Of a stretch of 64,000 bases of DNA, positions 43,869 to 52,511 are shown piece after piece. The first letter of the stretch is position 1. Each line of letters starts with the position of its first letter. The stretch lies in the NCBI GenBank assembly GCA_031390755.1, contig JANMTS010000116.1:62001-126000 (forward strand). Reading direction: 5' to 3'. This stretch comes from DATMER01 sp031390755 (lineage in GTDB: Bacteria; Acidobacteriota; Thermoanaerobaculia; Multivoradales; UBA5704). The position numbers were made by a program, and so were the translations under genes. The notes under the pieces were generated by a model that was given only the letters and a program-made list of their open reading frames with translations, was not told where the DNA came from and did no database searches.

Positions 43869-44567
43869 CTAGGAAGGCTGTAACCAACTCGCCAGCAGGG
43901 CTTCGAAGCCGAGGAGGAGCGGCTCGTCCTCGCCCGCCGTCAGGGGCCTGGGCGATGCAGGCTTCCCTTCCCACCAGGGCGGGAGCTGATCCGGCTGAGA
44001 CGGGACTTGCAGCCCCGCGTCCAGGATGCCGTCGACCGCCTTCTGGTCCACCCAGGTGAGAAAGAGCGGGCCTCCCTGTTGCGGCTGAAGCTGTCGGACC
44101 TCGATCGTCCCCCCGCTCCACCCCCAGGCTGCGCGGCGCACCGAGGCCCGGTCGGAGCCCAGCTTCGCCTCGACGAGCTGATCGTAGATCGGCGAGCCGA
44201 AGCGGTGGGCCATGCGGTCGACGATCCGGGAGAACAGCGGGCGCTCGAAGCGCTCGGCGAGGCGCCATCGGACGCGGTAGACCTTCCCCCGGAACAGCTC
44301 GTACTCGGCGTAGGCGAGGTCCGACTGGGAGAACCGCCGATGGAAGGCGGCGAGGCCCGAGTCCGGGGCCGGCGCGACCTTCTGGCTGAGCAGCCCGGGC
44401 TCCAGCCCGTCCCCGGCCCGGGTCCGCAGCTCGGTCTCGTCCATGCCGAGGCGGACCGTGTCGGGGGACGCCGGCGCCGGGAGCGGGAGCGGATGGCCAT
44501 GCCCCGCCGGAGTGACGAGAAGGAGCCCCGCCAACCCTGCTCCCAGCGCTCCCGGTCCGAGTCTCAC
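43869..44567 (-). CDS. Exported protein of unknown function
   Basis: A 232-residue protein with a signal-peptide-like start (RLGPGALGAGLAGLLLVTPAGHG). The mature region (SQSDLAYAEYELFRGKVYRVRWRLAERF) describes a compact mixed alpha/beta domain I do not recognise. The GTG start overlaps the stop of the PHP-type hydrolase gene by 4 bases (GTGA), so the two form a coupled pair. It converges on the rhomboid-fold gene. Confidence 0.7.
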   Translation of the reverse strand: MRLGPGALGAGLAGLLLVTPAGHGHPLPLPAPASPDTVRLGMDETELRTRAGDGLEPGLLSQKVAPAPDSGLAAFHRRFSQSDLAYAEYELFRGKVYRVRWRLAERFERPLFSRIVDRMAHRFGSPIYDQLVEAKLGSDRASVRRAAWGWSGGTIEVRQLQPQQGGPLFLTWVDQKAVDGILDAGLQVPSQPDQLPPWWEGKPASPRPLTAGEDEPLLLGFEALLASWLQPS

Positions 44568-47500
44568 GGAAGTCCCGGAGGCGTGTAGCCGTTACCGTCC
44601 CGGTCGACGAAGATCGGGTTGGTGAAGGCCAGCGGCACGACCGAGGGCTCCACGCTCCAGACCGCGTCCAGGAGCTGCGGAGAGAGGGGCTCCCCCTGGT
44701 CGTCGATCCGGACGCCGGCTTCCACGATGAAGTAGGAGTCCGCGTCGACTCCGGGCACCTCGATCAGCCGGTGGAAGCGGGACGTCGGCCCTCCCACGAC
44801 GCGGTCGGTGGCGACCGGCAGGGTCAGGATCAGCTGGCCGTTGCGGAAGATCCGGATCTCCTCGACTGGAATCCACGGCGCCGCATCCACCCGGATCTTC
44901 AGCGCCACGGTCGGGCGCGTGGCCTTTACCGTCTTGCCGATGCCGTCGAAGAAGCGGTCGATGCTCTCGCGGTCGGGCTTGCCGCGGTCGGCGTCGCTCA
45001 GAACCTCGAAGCGGACGATCGGGCCGGTGGTGCCGAAGGCGCGGTTGGCCAGGATCGCCTGCGCGATCTCGTTCTCGTCGATGGCGCCCAGGCTCTGGGC
45101 CACGGAGGCGACGTAGGTCCGGCCGTACCCGGGGCTCTCCAGGACGGGCCGGTGCGAGTCGGAGTTGGCCATGCCGGTGCGGTGATAGCCCTGGTTGAGC
45201 AGGCTGAACCAGTCCTTCCTCACCTCGAGGTAACGGCTCAGGGACGTGCCGTTGAGGATCTCCATGGCGTCGAAGCTCAGGCCGTCGGTGTCGGTGCCGG
45301 ACGCTCCCACCACGCTCTTGTTGTACAGCGACGGCAGGCTCATGAGGCTGTTCGGGAAGGCGGTGATCGGCTCGTCCGGCTGGTAGCCGCCGGTCGTCGG
45401 ATCGCCGCCGGGGTTGGCCAGGCTGTTGAACAGGCCGATGACCACGGTTCCGGCGAGCCCGGCGCGGGGATGGTTGAGCACCACCACCTCCGGGTCGGGC
45501 GGCAGGCTCGCCCCCGGCGTGCCCGGCTGGCCGGCCTGGATGGCCGCGAGCCACTGGGGCAGCGTCGCGGCGTCCGGAGTGGTGCCGAGGAGCGGAAGCG
45601 AGTCGAAGCCCCGCAGGCGGTCCATGGCCGTGCCGGGATTGAGGTACTCGTCGGAGGGGGCGCCGTTCCTCCGCGCTCCCGGGATCACCGAAAGCGGCCA
45701 GGCGATCCAGTGGCCGATGGCCTCGGGGAAGGCGTTGACGTTGCCGGTGGCCGCGCTGACCGGCACCGGGATCGCGCCGCTCAGCTCCTCGCCCACGATC
45801 GACGCGATCTCCTTGCCCGCGCCGAGCTGGTTGATGATCGGCCGGTAGTCGGAGGTGAAGTCGTGGTCGCTCGAGACCATCAGCTCGACGCCGGAGGCCA
45901 GGTACGAGACGACCCGGTCGGTCATGGGGACCGAGGCGTCGAAGCTCTTGGTCGAGTGGACGTGCCCGTCCATGCTCACGTAGCCGTCCGTGGTCACCTC
46001 CCGCCGCAGATCGACGCGCAGGTGCGAGACCTGCTCCTCCCTCACGGTCACGTCGCGGACCTCGAGGCTGTACTCGATGCCGCGGGAGGCATAGATCCGG
46101 TACTTACCCGGCGCGAGCTTCACCGTGCCATGGCCGTCGTGGTCGAGGACGACGTTGAAAGTCCGGTCGCCGGCGAAGGTCTCGCCGAGCTGTGACGAAT
46201 TGCCCTCGGTGACCGGAGCCAGGCCGTCGCCGGTGCGCTTCGACAGCCCGGAGAAGTTGCGCAGGCTGAGATACTGCCGCCCGAAGTCCGGATTGTCCGT
46301 GCCGTCGAGGCCGTAGATCGTGAGCTTGACCGGGCTCTCCTCCCGGCTGCCGTTCTTGAACAGCCGGGTGACCTCGTAGCGCAGCTCGCCGGTCCCGCTG
46401 AGCGGGATGTCGCCGAGATCCTGGACCTCGCCCTGGATCGTGTCCTGGATAGCCGCGAGGCTGACGGTCAGAGGACCGATCTCCCCGGTCTCCCGGTTCT
46501 CGGCCTGGATCCGGGCGTAGTAGATGGATGGTACCGCCCCAGGTGCCGCCGGGTCGCTCAAGGCCTGCAGGCGGACCGTGAAGCGGCCGTCCGCACCGGT
46601 GACGGCGTGCGTCATGGGCAGCGGCGCGCCGATCGTGGCCGGGATCACCTCTTCCGCGGTGCCGTCGCCGTTGTTGTCGATGGCCGTCACCATCGGCGAG
46701 AGGTCGGGGGCGCCGGGGACGGTGTTCTCGAAGATCAGGTGGGCGTCCGGGACCGGACGTCCCTTCGTGTCCACCACCCGGCCGGTGAACGCGGCGCGGG
46801 CGTCGAGACCGCCGAAGGCCGGCTTGTAGAGCAGCGGCAGGGCCACGTCGAGCCCCGCCTCGACGTTGTTCTGCGGCGCGACCACCAGCTTGCGGGCGTA
46901 GGTCAGCGTGCCCCCGGGAGCGAGCTGCGGCGGATTGCCGGCGGCCACCGCCGCGACGTCGAAGTAGCTTCCCGGCAACGCCACCAGGGGGGAGGCCACC
47001 CCGACCAGCGGCCGGTCGACGGAGTCCGCGACGAAGACGTAGCTGACCTCTCCCGACGGCGTCAGATCGTTGTTCGCCGGACCGTCGGCCGGTCCGTTGT
47101 TGCCCGGCATGGCCAGGAAGCTCCAGGAGCCGAGCGACGGGAAGGGGTTCGTCAGCTCGTACGGCGGCGACATCGGCCCACGGTTGGGAAAGGGCTGGAA
47201 CGGCAGGCGTCCGCGTCCCACCATCACGTCCGCGTCGGCGATCGAGAAGAGGGACACCGACGCGGTCCCGTTGTTCTTGACGGAGGTCGTGATGTCGATC
47301 CAGGAGTTGCCGTCGGTCACCGAGTAGGTGGTGACCACCGTGAGCGTCGGCTTGCTCGGGCTCGACACGCCGCTGTACAGGGCGATCCCGTAGACGGTGA
47401 TCGAGGCCGTGCTCCCCCCGCTGACCAGCACCGGGTCGGGGAGGCCGCTCGCGGAGCCGAGATAGAGCACCACGTTCACCGGCGAGAAGTTGAGGACGTG

Positions 47501-47803
47501 GTGGATCTCGGTCAGCTGGTCGTTGCGCCGTCCCCGGTTGCCGACGTCGATGAGGATGCCGCTCGACGGCAGCGACTCGCCCGAGAAGGGAACGTTGAAG
47601 TCGGGAGTGGCGCCGATCGCATGCACGACCGCCTCGACCTTGTCGTTGCGCATCAGGAGATCCCCGACCCCGCCGTCGAAGTCCGTGCCGCCCATCTGGG
47701 CGAGGTCGGGCAGGGTCAGGGTCCGGGCTTCTGCGGCCCGCGCCGGAGGCGGAGCCAGCAGCATCAACAAGAAGGTGAAAGCAAAGACGAAAGTCCGGTC
47801 CAT
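44564..47803 (-). CDS. Secreted CehA/McbA-type metallohydrolase (PHP-like)
   Basis: A 1079-residue protein from ATG 47803, chosen because it gives a signal peptide (TFVFAFTFLLMLLAPPPARA) and has AAGGGAG upstream; the frame stays open 50 codons further up. The first 600 residues are beta-rich, including a carboxypeptidase-regulatory-like segment (TGRVVDTKGRPVPDAHLIF near residue 340). The hydrolase domain has the metal motifs DGHVHS near 615, SSDHDF near 645, NHPRAG near 780 and ANSDSH near 886, as in CehA/McbA carbaryl hydrolase-like and PHP phosphoesterase proteins. The substrate is not predictable. It is operonic with the downstream exported protein. Confidence 0.87.
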   Translation of the reverse strand: MDRTFVFAFTFLLMLLAPPPARAAEARTLTLPDLAQMGGTDFDGGVGDLLMRNDKVEAVVHAIGATPDFNVPFSGESLPSSGILIDVGNRGRRNDQLTEIHHVLNFSPVNVVLYLGSASGLPDPVLVSGGSTASITVYGIALYSGVSSPSKPTLTVVTTYSVTDGNSWIDITTSVKNNGTASVSLFSIADADVMVGRGRLPFQPFPNRGPMSPPYELTNPFPSLGSWSFLAMPGNNGPADGPANNDLTPSGEVSYVFVADSVDRPLVGVASPLVALPGSYFDVAAVAAGNPPQLAPGGTLTYARKLVVAPQNNVEAGLDVALPLLYKPAFGGLDARAAFTGRVVDTKGRPVPDAHLIFENTVPGAPDLSPMVTAIDNNGDGTAEEVIPATIGAPLPMTHAVTGADGRFTVRLQALSDPAAPGAVPSIYYARIQAENRETGEIGPLTVSLAAIQDTIQGEVQDLGDIPLSGTGELRYEVTRLFKNGSREESPVKLTIYGLDGTDNPDFGRQYLSLRNFSGLSKRTGDGLAPVTEGNSSQLGETFAGDRTFNVVLDHDGHGTVKLAPGKYRIYASRGIEYSLEVRDVTVREEQVSHLRVDLRREVTTDGYVSMDGHVHSTKSFDASVPMTDRVVSYLASGVELMVSSDHDFTSDYRPIINQLGAGKEIASIVGEELSGAIPVPVSAATGNVNAFPEAIGHWIAWPLSVIPGARRNGAPSDEYLNPGTAMDRLRGFDSLPLLGTTPDAATLPQWLAAIQAGQPGTPGASLPPDPEVVVLNHPRAGLAGTVVIGLFNSLANPGGDPTTGGYQPDEPITAFPNSLMSLPSLYNKSVVGASGTDTDGLSFDAMEILNGTSLSRYLEVRKDWFSLLNQGYHRTGMANSDSHRPVLESPGYGRTYVASVAQSLGAIDENEIAQAILANRAFGTTGPIVRFEVLSDADRGKPDRESIDRFFDGIGKTVKATRPTVALKIRVDAAPWIPVEEIRIFRNGQLILTLPVATDRVVGGPTSRFHRLIEVPGVDADSYFIVEAGVRIDDQGEPLSPQLLDAVWSVEPSVVPLAFTNPIFVDRDGNGYTPPGLP

Positions 47804-47984
47804 GCGGGCATCTCCCTTGGAGCAGGTGCAGTAGGGGCCAACTATATCCTCCGGCGGGCGCGTATGTGGCGCCCGCACAGTAGATACGATAGGATCGGTA
47901 TCCCGTTCCGTGCGCCGTGCCGTGCGGTTCGCGAAGAATTTTGTTGGAGCCAACCTGCCCCCGTGGTGAACAGGAGTCGTAGCG

Positions 47985-48140
47985 ATGCTCTACGCCATGT
48001 ATTTCTTGTTGAGCCTGGCGGTTGGCTGGTTGGGCAGGAACCGACAGTTCGGGTTCTGGGGCTTCTTTCTCGCGGCCATGATCTTCACGCCGCCCGTGGT
48101 TCTTCTCATCTGGGCCTTGACCTCTCCGAGCGAGCGATAG
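47985..48140 (+). CDS. 51-residue membrane peptide
   Basis: ATG 47985 with AGGAG 8 bases upstream. The 51 residues form two hydrophobic helices (MYFLLSLAVGWLG and FWGFFLAAMIFTPPVVLLIW) separated by GRNRQFG, ending TSPSER. The double-helix pattern is like small integral membrane proteins of unknown role. It is 46 bases upstream of the SyrD-type exporter on the same strand and so probably cotranscribed. The 181-base gap upstream is shared with the divergent hydrolase gene and should hold both promoters; no clear boxes. Confidence 0.65.
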   Translation: MLYAMYFLLSLAVGWLGRNRQFGFWGFFLAAMIFTPPVVLLIWALTSPSER

Positions 48141-48186
48141 GCCTGAGCCCGAGGCGCCCGTCTCCGCTGCCCGCCCAAGGATCCGT

Positions 48187-49821
48187 ATGAAGCTTCTTCA
48201 GCTCATCCGTAGGGAGTCGTCCCTCTCTTTCGGCTGGCTGGTCGTCATCTCCACCATTTCCGCCAACGCCAACGCCCTGCTCCTGATCATCGTCAACGTC
48301 GCTCTCGAAGACGAGGCGGCGACGGGGCAGACGGCGACGTTCCGGTGGCTCTTTCTGTTCGTCGTCTTCCTGGCGATCTTCGCGCTGACCCGGAGGCACC
48401 TGCTGATCGTCCTTTCGAAGGAGCTCGAGCAGGTTCTGCACAACGTGCGGATCCGGGTCGCCGACAAGATCCGCCGGGCGGACCTGCTGTCCCTGGAGGG
48501 GCTCGAACGCGCCGGAATCTACGCCAGCGTGCAGCGGGAGACCCTGCAGATCTCCAGCATCGGCAAGCCGCTGGTGCAGGTGGTCCAGGCGATGCTGCTT
48601 CTGGTGCTCACGCTGCTCTACATCCTCTACCTGTCCCCCTACGCGTTTCTCTTCACGGCGAGCACCATCGTCGCCTCCTCCCTCTTCTACCTCACCCGGA
48701 AGAGGAGGCTCAGCGGCGTCATGCGCGATGTGCTGCGCAAGGAAGACAAGGTCTTCGAGACGCTGAGCCACGTTCTCGACGGCATCAAGGAGGTTCAGCT
48801 CAACGCCGCCCGCAGCGATGATCTGATCAGCCACGCCCGATCCAGGTCGGAGGCCGCCCGCGACCGGAGAATCGACGTCGACGCCGAGTTCACGGCTTTG
48901 GCGACCTTCTCGCAGGTCGCCATCTTCGGCGGCCTCGCTCTCCTGGTCTTCGTCCTCCCCCAGCATCTCGCGGGTCTCCGGGAAGAGGTCATGCCGGTGG
49001 CCATGGCCTATATCTTTCTGATCGCCCCGGTCTTCGGCACGCTCGGATTGATTCCGGATCTCTATCAGGCCGAGGTCGCCGTCCAGTCGATCCAGGAGGT
49101 CGAGGCGAAGCTCGACGAGGCCATCCGGCCGGTTCCTCCCAAGGTGGCGGAGCGCACGTCCTTTCAGCAGATCGTGCTGGACGGTCTCACCTTCCAGTTC
49201 GACGACCCGAGAAGCGACCATCCCTTCTCGCTCGGGCCTGTCAATCTGACTCTGGCAGCGGGCGAGGTGCTCTTCCTGACGGGCGGCAACGGCAGCGGCA
49301 AGTCCACCCTGCTCAAGCTCCTCACCGGGCTCTATCGCCCCGACAGCGGCGCGATCTACCTCGACGGAGTCCGGGTCGAGGGCCCGCAGGTCCATACCTA
49401 CCAGAGCCTTTTCACCACCGTCTTCAGCACCTTTCATCTGTTCGATCGTCTCTACGGCCTGCCGGAGCCCGATCCCGGGCAGGTCGAGCTGCTGTTCGGG
49501 AACCTCGGATTGACCGGGAAGACGGACATCGTCGACGGCGCCTTCACGACGCTGAACCTGTCCACGGGGCAGCGCAAGCGGCTGGCCCTGGCGGTCTCGC
49601 AGTTGGAGGATCGGCCGATCTTCATCCTCGACGAGTGGGCCGCGGAGCAGGATCCCGAGTTTCGCAGGAAGTTCTATGCCGAGATCCTGCCGCAGCTCAA
49701 GGCGGCCGGCAAGACCGTCATCGCGGTGACTCACGACGATCGCTATTTCTCGACCGCCGACCGGGTATTCCGAATGGAGGAGGGCCGTCTGACTCCTCTC
49801 TCGGCGGAAGGTACGGAGTGA
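48187..49821 (+). CDS. SyrD/PvdE-family (cyclic peptide type) ABC exporter
   Basis: A 544-residue fused exporter. About six membrane helices span residues 1-300, and the ATPase domain follows. It carries Walker A TGGNGSGKST near residue 366, LSTGQRKRLAL in place of LSGGQ, and Walker B ILDEWAAEQDP; the last two are hallmarks of the cyclic-peptide/siderophore exporter group. Relatives export non-ribosomal peptides or move periplasmic pyoverdine precursors. The only secondary-metabolite genes in the window lie 30 kb away, so the cargo is unknown. The SPFH gene follows after 3 bases. Confidence 0.92.
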   Translation: MKLLQLIRRESSLSFGWLVVISTISANANALLLIIVNVALEDEAATGQTATFRWLFLFVVFLAIFALTRRHLLIVLSKELEQVLHNVRIRVADKIRRADLLSLEGLERAGIYASVQRETLQISSIGKPLVQVVQAMLLLVLTLLYILYLSPYAFLFTASTIVASSLFYLTRKRRLSGVMRDVLRKEDKVFETLSHVLDGIKEVQLNAARSDDLISHARSRSEAARDRRIDVDAEFTALATFSQVAIFGGLALLVFVLPQHLAGLREEVMPVAMAYIFLIAPVFGTLGLIPDLYQAEVAVQSIQEVEAKLDEAIRPVPPKVAERTSFQQIVLDGLTFQFDDPRSDHPFSLGPVNLTLAAGEVLFLTGGNGSGKSTLLKLLTGLYRPDSGAIYLDGVRVEGPQVHTYQSLFTTVFSTFHLFDRLYGLPEPDPGQVELLFGNLGLTGKTDIVDGAFTTLNLSTGQRKRLALAVSQLEDRPIFILDEWAAEQDPEFRRKFYAEILPQLKAAGKTVIAVTHDDRYFSTADRVFRMEEGRLTPLSAEGTE

Positions 49822-49824
49822 ATC

Positions 49825-50874
49825 GTGGAAGAACGGAAACCTTTCAAGATGCGGATGCAGGCCTGGTGGAGACGGAACAGTCTCGGCATCACCCTCACCT
49901 TCCTCCTGCTCTCCGCCCTGGTGGCGTTCCTCGCCAACAACATCTTCATTCCGATCTATCCCGGCCAGGCGGGCGTGCAGTGGAGCCGGTTCGGCGGCGG
50001 CACGAAGACGAACACGGTGTACGGCGAGGGGATCCACGTGATCTTCCCCTGGAACATCATGGTCAAGTACGACGTCCGCTTCCAGCAGCGCTCCGCGAGG
50101 TTCGACGTGCTGTCCATCGACGGCCTGGATATCTCCACGGTGGTCACGGTGCGGTACAAGCCCGTGGTCCAGAACCTGGCCCTCCTGCACAAGCTCGTCG
50201 GCCCCAAGTACGTGGAGACGCTGCTCCTGCCGGAGGTCGGCGCCCAGGCGCGCACGTTGATCGCCGGCTACACTCCGGACGATCTCTATTCGCCGACCCG
50301 CTACTCCATTCAGCGCCAGATCCTCGGGCGGCTCGTCAACGAGACCCGCGTCCGCATCGGGCCGCGGTCCGCCAGGCTGACGGACTTCCTGTATGTCGAG
50401 GACGTCTTCCTGGAGAGCGTCAAGCTGCCCAAGGACGTGGAGCAGGCCATCCGCAACAAGCTGGCGCAGCTCCAGCACCTGCAGGAGTATGAGTACATCG
50501 TCCAGCGGGAACGGCGGGAGGCGGAGCGAAAGGAGATCGAAGCCGGGGGCATCCGGGCGTTCCAGGACATCGTGAACGAGGGGATCTCCGACCGCTACCT
50601 GCGCTGGAAGGGGATCGACGCGACGCTCAAGCTGGCGGAGTCCAACAACACCAAGATCGTGGTCATCGGCGCCGGCCAGGACGGCCTGCCCATCATTCTG
50701 GGAAACGTGGACAGCGTGCCGCCGACGCCCGGGGCCGCCCGCAATACCGCCCCCAATACCGCTCCCAATATTCCCAATACCGCTCCCAACCGGACCGGGC
50801 AGTTGCAGCGGGGGGCACCGACCGTCCCCACGGCACCCGCCCGGCCGCCGAGCGAGGCGCCGCCGCCGCCTTAG
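49825..50874 (+). CDS. SPFH/prohibitin-domain membrane protein
   Basis: A 349-residue protein with one N-terminal membrane helix (residues 20-42) and a prohibitin-like SPFH domain (GEGIHVIFPW, VRYKPVVQNLALLH), then a charged coiled coil (LQEYEYIVQRERREAERKEIEAGG). The last 60 residues are disordered, with near-repeats of NTAPN and a proline-rich tail. SPFH proteins organise membrane microdomains or regulate proteases. The start is GTG 49825. Tight linkage to the exporter suggests they work together; this is inference. Confidence 0.85.
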   Translation: MEERKPFKMRMQAWWRRNSLGITLTFLLLSALVAFLANNIFIPIYPGQAGVQWSRFGGGTKTNTVYGEGIHVIFPWNIMVKYDVRFQQRSARFDVLSIDGLDISTVVTVRYKPVVQNLALLHKLVGPKYVETLLLPEVGAQARTLIAGYTPDDLYSPTRYSIQRQILGRLVNETRVRIGPRSARLTDFLYVEDVFLESVKLPKDVEQAIRNKLAQLQHLQEYEYIVQRERREAERKEIEAGGIRAFQDIVNEGISDRYLRWKGIDATLKLAESNNTKIVVIGAGQDGLPIILGNVDSVPPTPGAARNTAPNTAPNIPNTAPNRTGQLQRGAPTVPTAPARPPSEAPPPP

Positions 50875-50887
50875 TGCTCGTCACGAA

Positions 50888-50921
50888 GCCGGGGCCGGTG
50901 TTCATCCACAGCGGGGAGTGC
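50888..50921 (+). pseudogene. 34-base relic of the DUF1203 gene
   Basis: Bases 50888-50921 match 32427-32460, inside the DUF1203 gene, at 33 of 34 positions. The match encodes the GPVFIHSAEC region. It begins 13 bases after the SPFH stop and is followed within 10 bases by repeat copy B, whereas in the intact locus about 245 bases separate the two. This indicates that a DUF1203-plus-repeat segment was copied and internally deleted. Confidence 0.75.
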
Positions 50922-50930
50922 GCGCGGTCT

Positions 50931-51201
50931 GGATTTCTGCTGCGACTCACGGTCGACTTGCGCGCAACTCCTCGATCGCGGCCGTGACTTGCGTGTAATT
51001 TGCGTCTAACTAGACGCCGAGTCGTGCGCAAAACTGGTGGCTCGCTGCGAAACTCATCGAATCAGGCGCAACTCGCGAGTTAGTCGCGCGCACAGCCTCG
51101 TGAGTCGCGCCTGATTTCCTGTTAGTCGCGCGCAACTCCCTCCTTGCCGGTGCGACTCGCGCGAAGTTGCGCGCAAAACCCGGGCGACTTGCGTCATTCC
51201 T
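50931..51201. repeat. Long intergenic repeat, copy B
   Basis: About 271 bases aligning end to end with 32706-32977, in the same orientation, from GGATTTCTGCTGCGACTC to the TCGTCATTCC-like end. It has TTGCGCGCAA at 50958-50967 and 51167-51176, and the shared blocks GTTAGTCGCGCGCAACT and CGTGAGTCGCGC. Substitutions and small indels are spread evenly, so the copies are not recent. It lies between the SPFH gene and the next plus-strand gene. The remaining 51202-51345 shows no feature. Confidence 0.8.
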
Positions 51202-51345
51202 GGAACGCCGGCCTGGTGATGTCCGAGGGGCGGCGCGGGTGGCCCGGGTCAGGTGGTAACAGCACTGCGATGCCCGTGTGAAGCTCGTCACACCGCGGAA
51301 CCCCGGAGTTGCGGTACGCTAGAGATTCCCGGGCTTTTTCAAGAA

Positions 51346-52482
51346 ATGAGCAGCACCACGAAGCCGAAGCAAGTCATTCAAGTGGGGGGACACCTTCTCG
51401 CGCTTCCCGAGGGGGTTACCGCGAATGAGTGGGCGCTGGAGCGCGTCAACTTCCAGAACCCGCGGATCCGCGCCTTCCTCGGCTGCATCCGTCTTCTCGA
51501 CGGCGTGCTGGAGAGCAACTATGCCCTCCTGCACTGCTCGCCGGAGCGGCTGCTCGACATCTGGCGCAAGGTGCGGCAGGTCTCGGAGCTGATCGGCTCC
51601 CGCGTCTCCAACCTCCTGGAGACCCCGTCCCGCATCCCGGCTCTCGAAGAGGCGCGCCAGAGCGCCCAGACCTCGCTCGGGATGCTGGAGCACCAGGTGC
51701 TGCGCCGCCTGAGCGCCTTCCCCGAGGACGTGCCGCCCGACCAGCTCATGGACGTCCGCAAGCTCCTGTGCATCTCGATCGGGCAGATCCACGCGTTTCT
51801 CGCGGACACGTTCGGCGAGCTGATGGCCAAGGACCCCCGCAGCCTCCACGACTCGGACTACTTCCTCTCGCGCCGCTTCCCGCAGGACATCGAGGAGGCC
51901 GAGTGGCTCCACGCCACGCTCGTCCGCCTCGGCGAATACCTGCAGAAGCTCGACGAGGCGCGCATCCTCCACATGACCATGCTCGCGGACCGGATGCTCC
52001 GCGAGGAGACGATCCCCACCCGCCACGGCTGGATGGAGCCCCGGGCCTTCCTCGACATCCTGCTCACCGGCCTGACCCCGAAGCTCAAGGAGGTGCTCGC
52101 GCTGCGCGGGGTGCGCTTCTACGAGATGGAGATCCTCGACCGCTACGCCTTCGAGATCCCGGCGAAGTGCCGCACGGCCATGGACCTCCACGCGGTGGGG
52201 AGCGAGGCGCTGGAGGGGATCAAGGGGATGGTGGGGCCGACCCGGCCGGAGCGGACGCAGAACGTCCAGGACCTGCTCCAGATCCACGCGGTGTTCAGCC
52301 GGCGGATCGCGAGCCTGATGACCGACGTCGACAAGGCGCTCCAGGATCTCGTCGCCTTCATCCCCCTCTGGCTGGAGGGGGTGGAGAAGCGGCGGGCCCT
52401 GCTGCTCAAGCGGGAGCTGGGCCAGTCCCAGACCCAGGCGCGCACCGACGAGCCGGAGCCCGCCGCCGCGCACCGGCGGTGA
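51346..52482 (+). CDS. Helical protein of unknown function
   Basis: A 378-residue soluble, predominantly helical protein with no signal peptide or membrane segment. ATG 51346 is preferred; a start at 51253 would add a cysteine-rich extension in the leader. Recognisable parts are LLALPEGVTANEWALERVNF, a helical core with NYALLHCSPERLLDIWRKV, and a charged end. I do not recognise the family. It is followed by convergent terC, so it stands alone downstream of repeat copy B. Confidence 0.75.
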   Translation: MSSTTKPKQVIQVGGHLLALPEGVTANEWALERVNFQNPRIRAFLGCIRLLDGVLESNYALLHCSPERLLDIWRKVRQVSELIGSRVSNLLETPSRIPALEEARQSAQTSLGMLEHQVLRRLSAFPEDVPPDQLMDVRKLLCISIGQIHAFLADTFGELMAKDPRSLHDSDYFLSRRFPQDIEEAEWLHATLVRLGEYLQKLDEARILHMTMLADRMLREETIPTRHGWMEPRAFLDILLTGLTPKLKEVLALRGVRFYEMEILDRYAFEIPAKCRTAMDLHAVGSEALEGIKGMVGPTRPERTQNVQDLLQIHAVFSRRIASLMTDVDKALQDLVAFIPLWLEGVEKRRALLLKRELGQSQTQARTDEPEPAAAHRR

Positions 52483-52511
52483 TCCCCGCGGACCACCGCC
52501 TCACCTGATCT

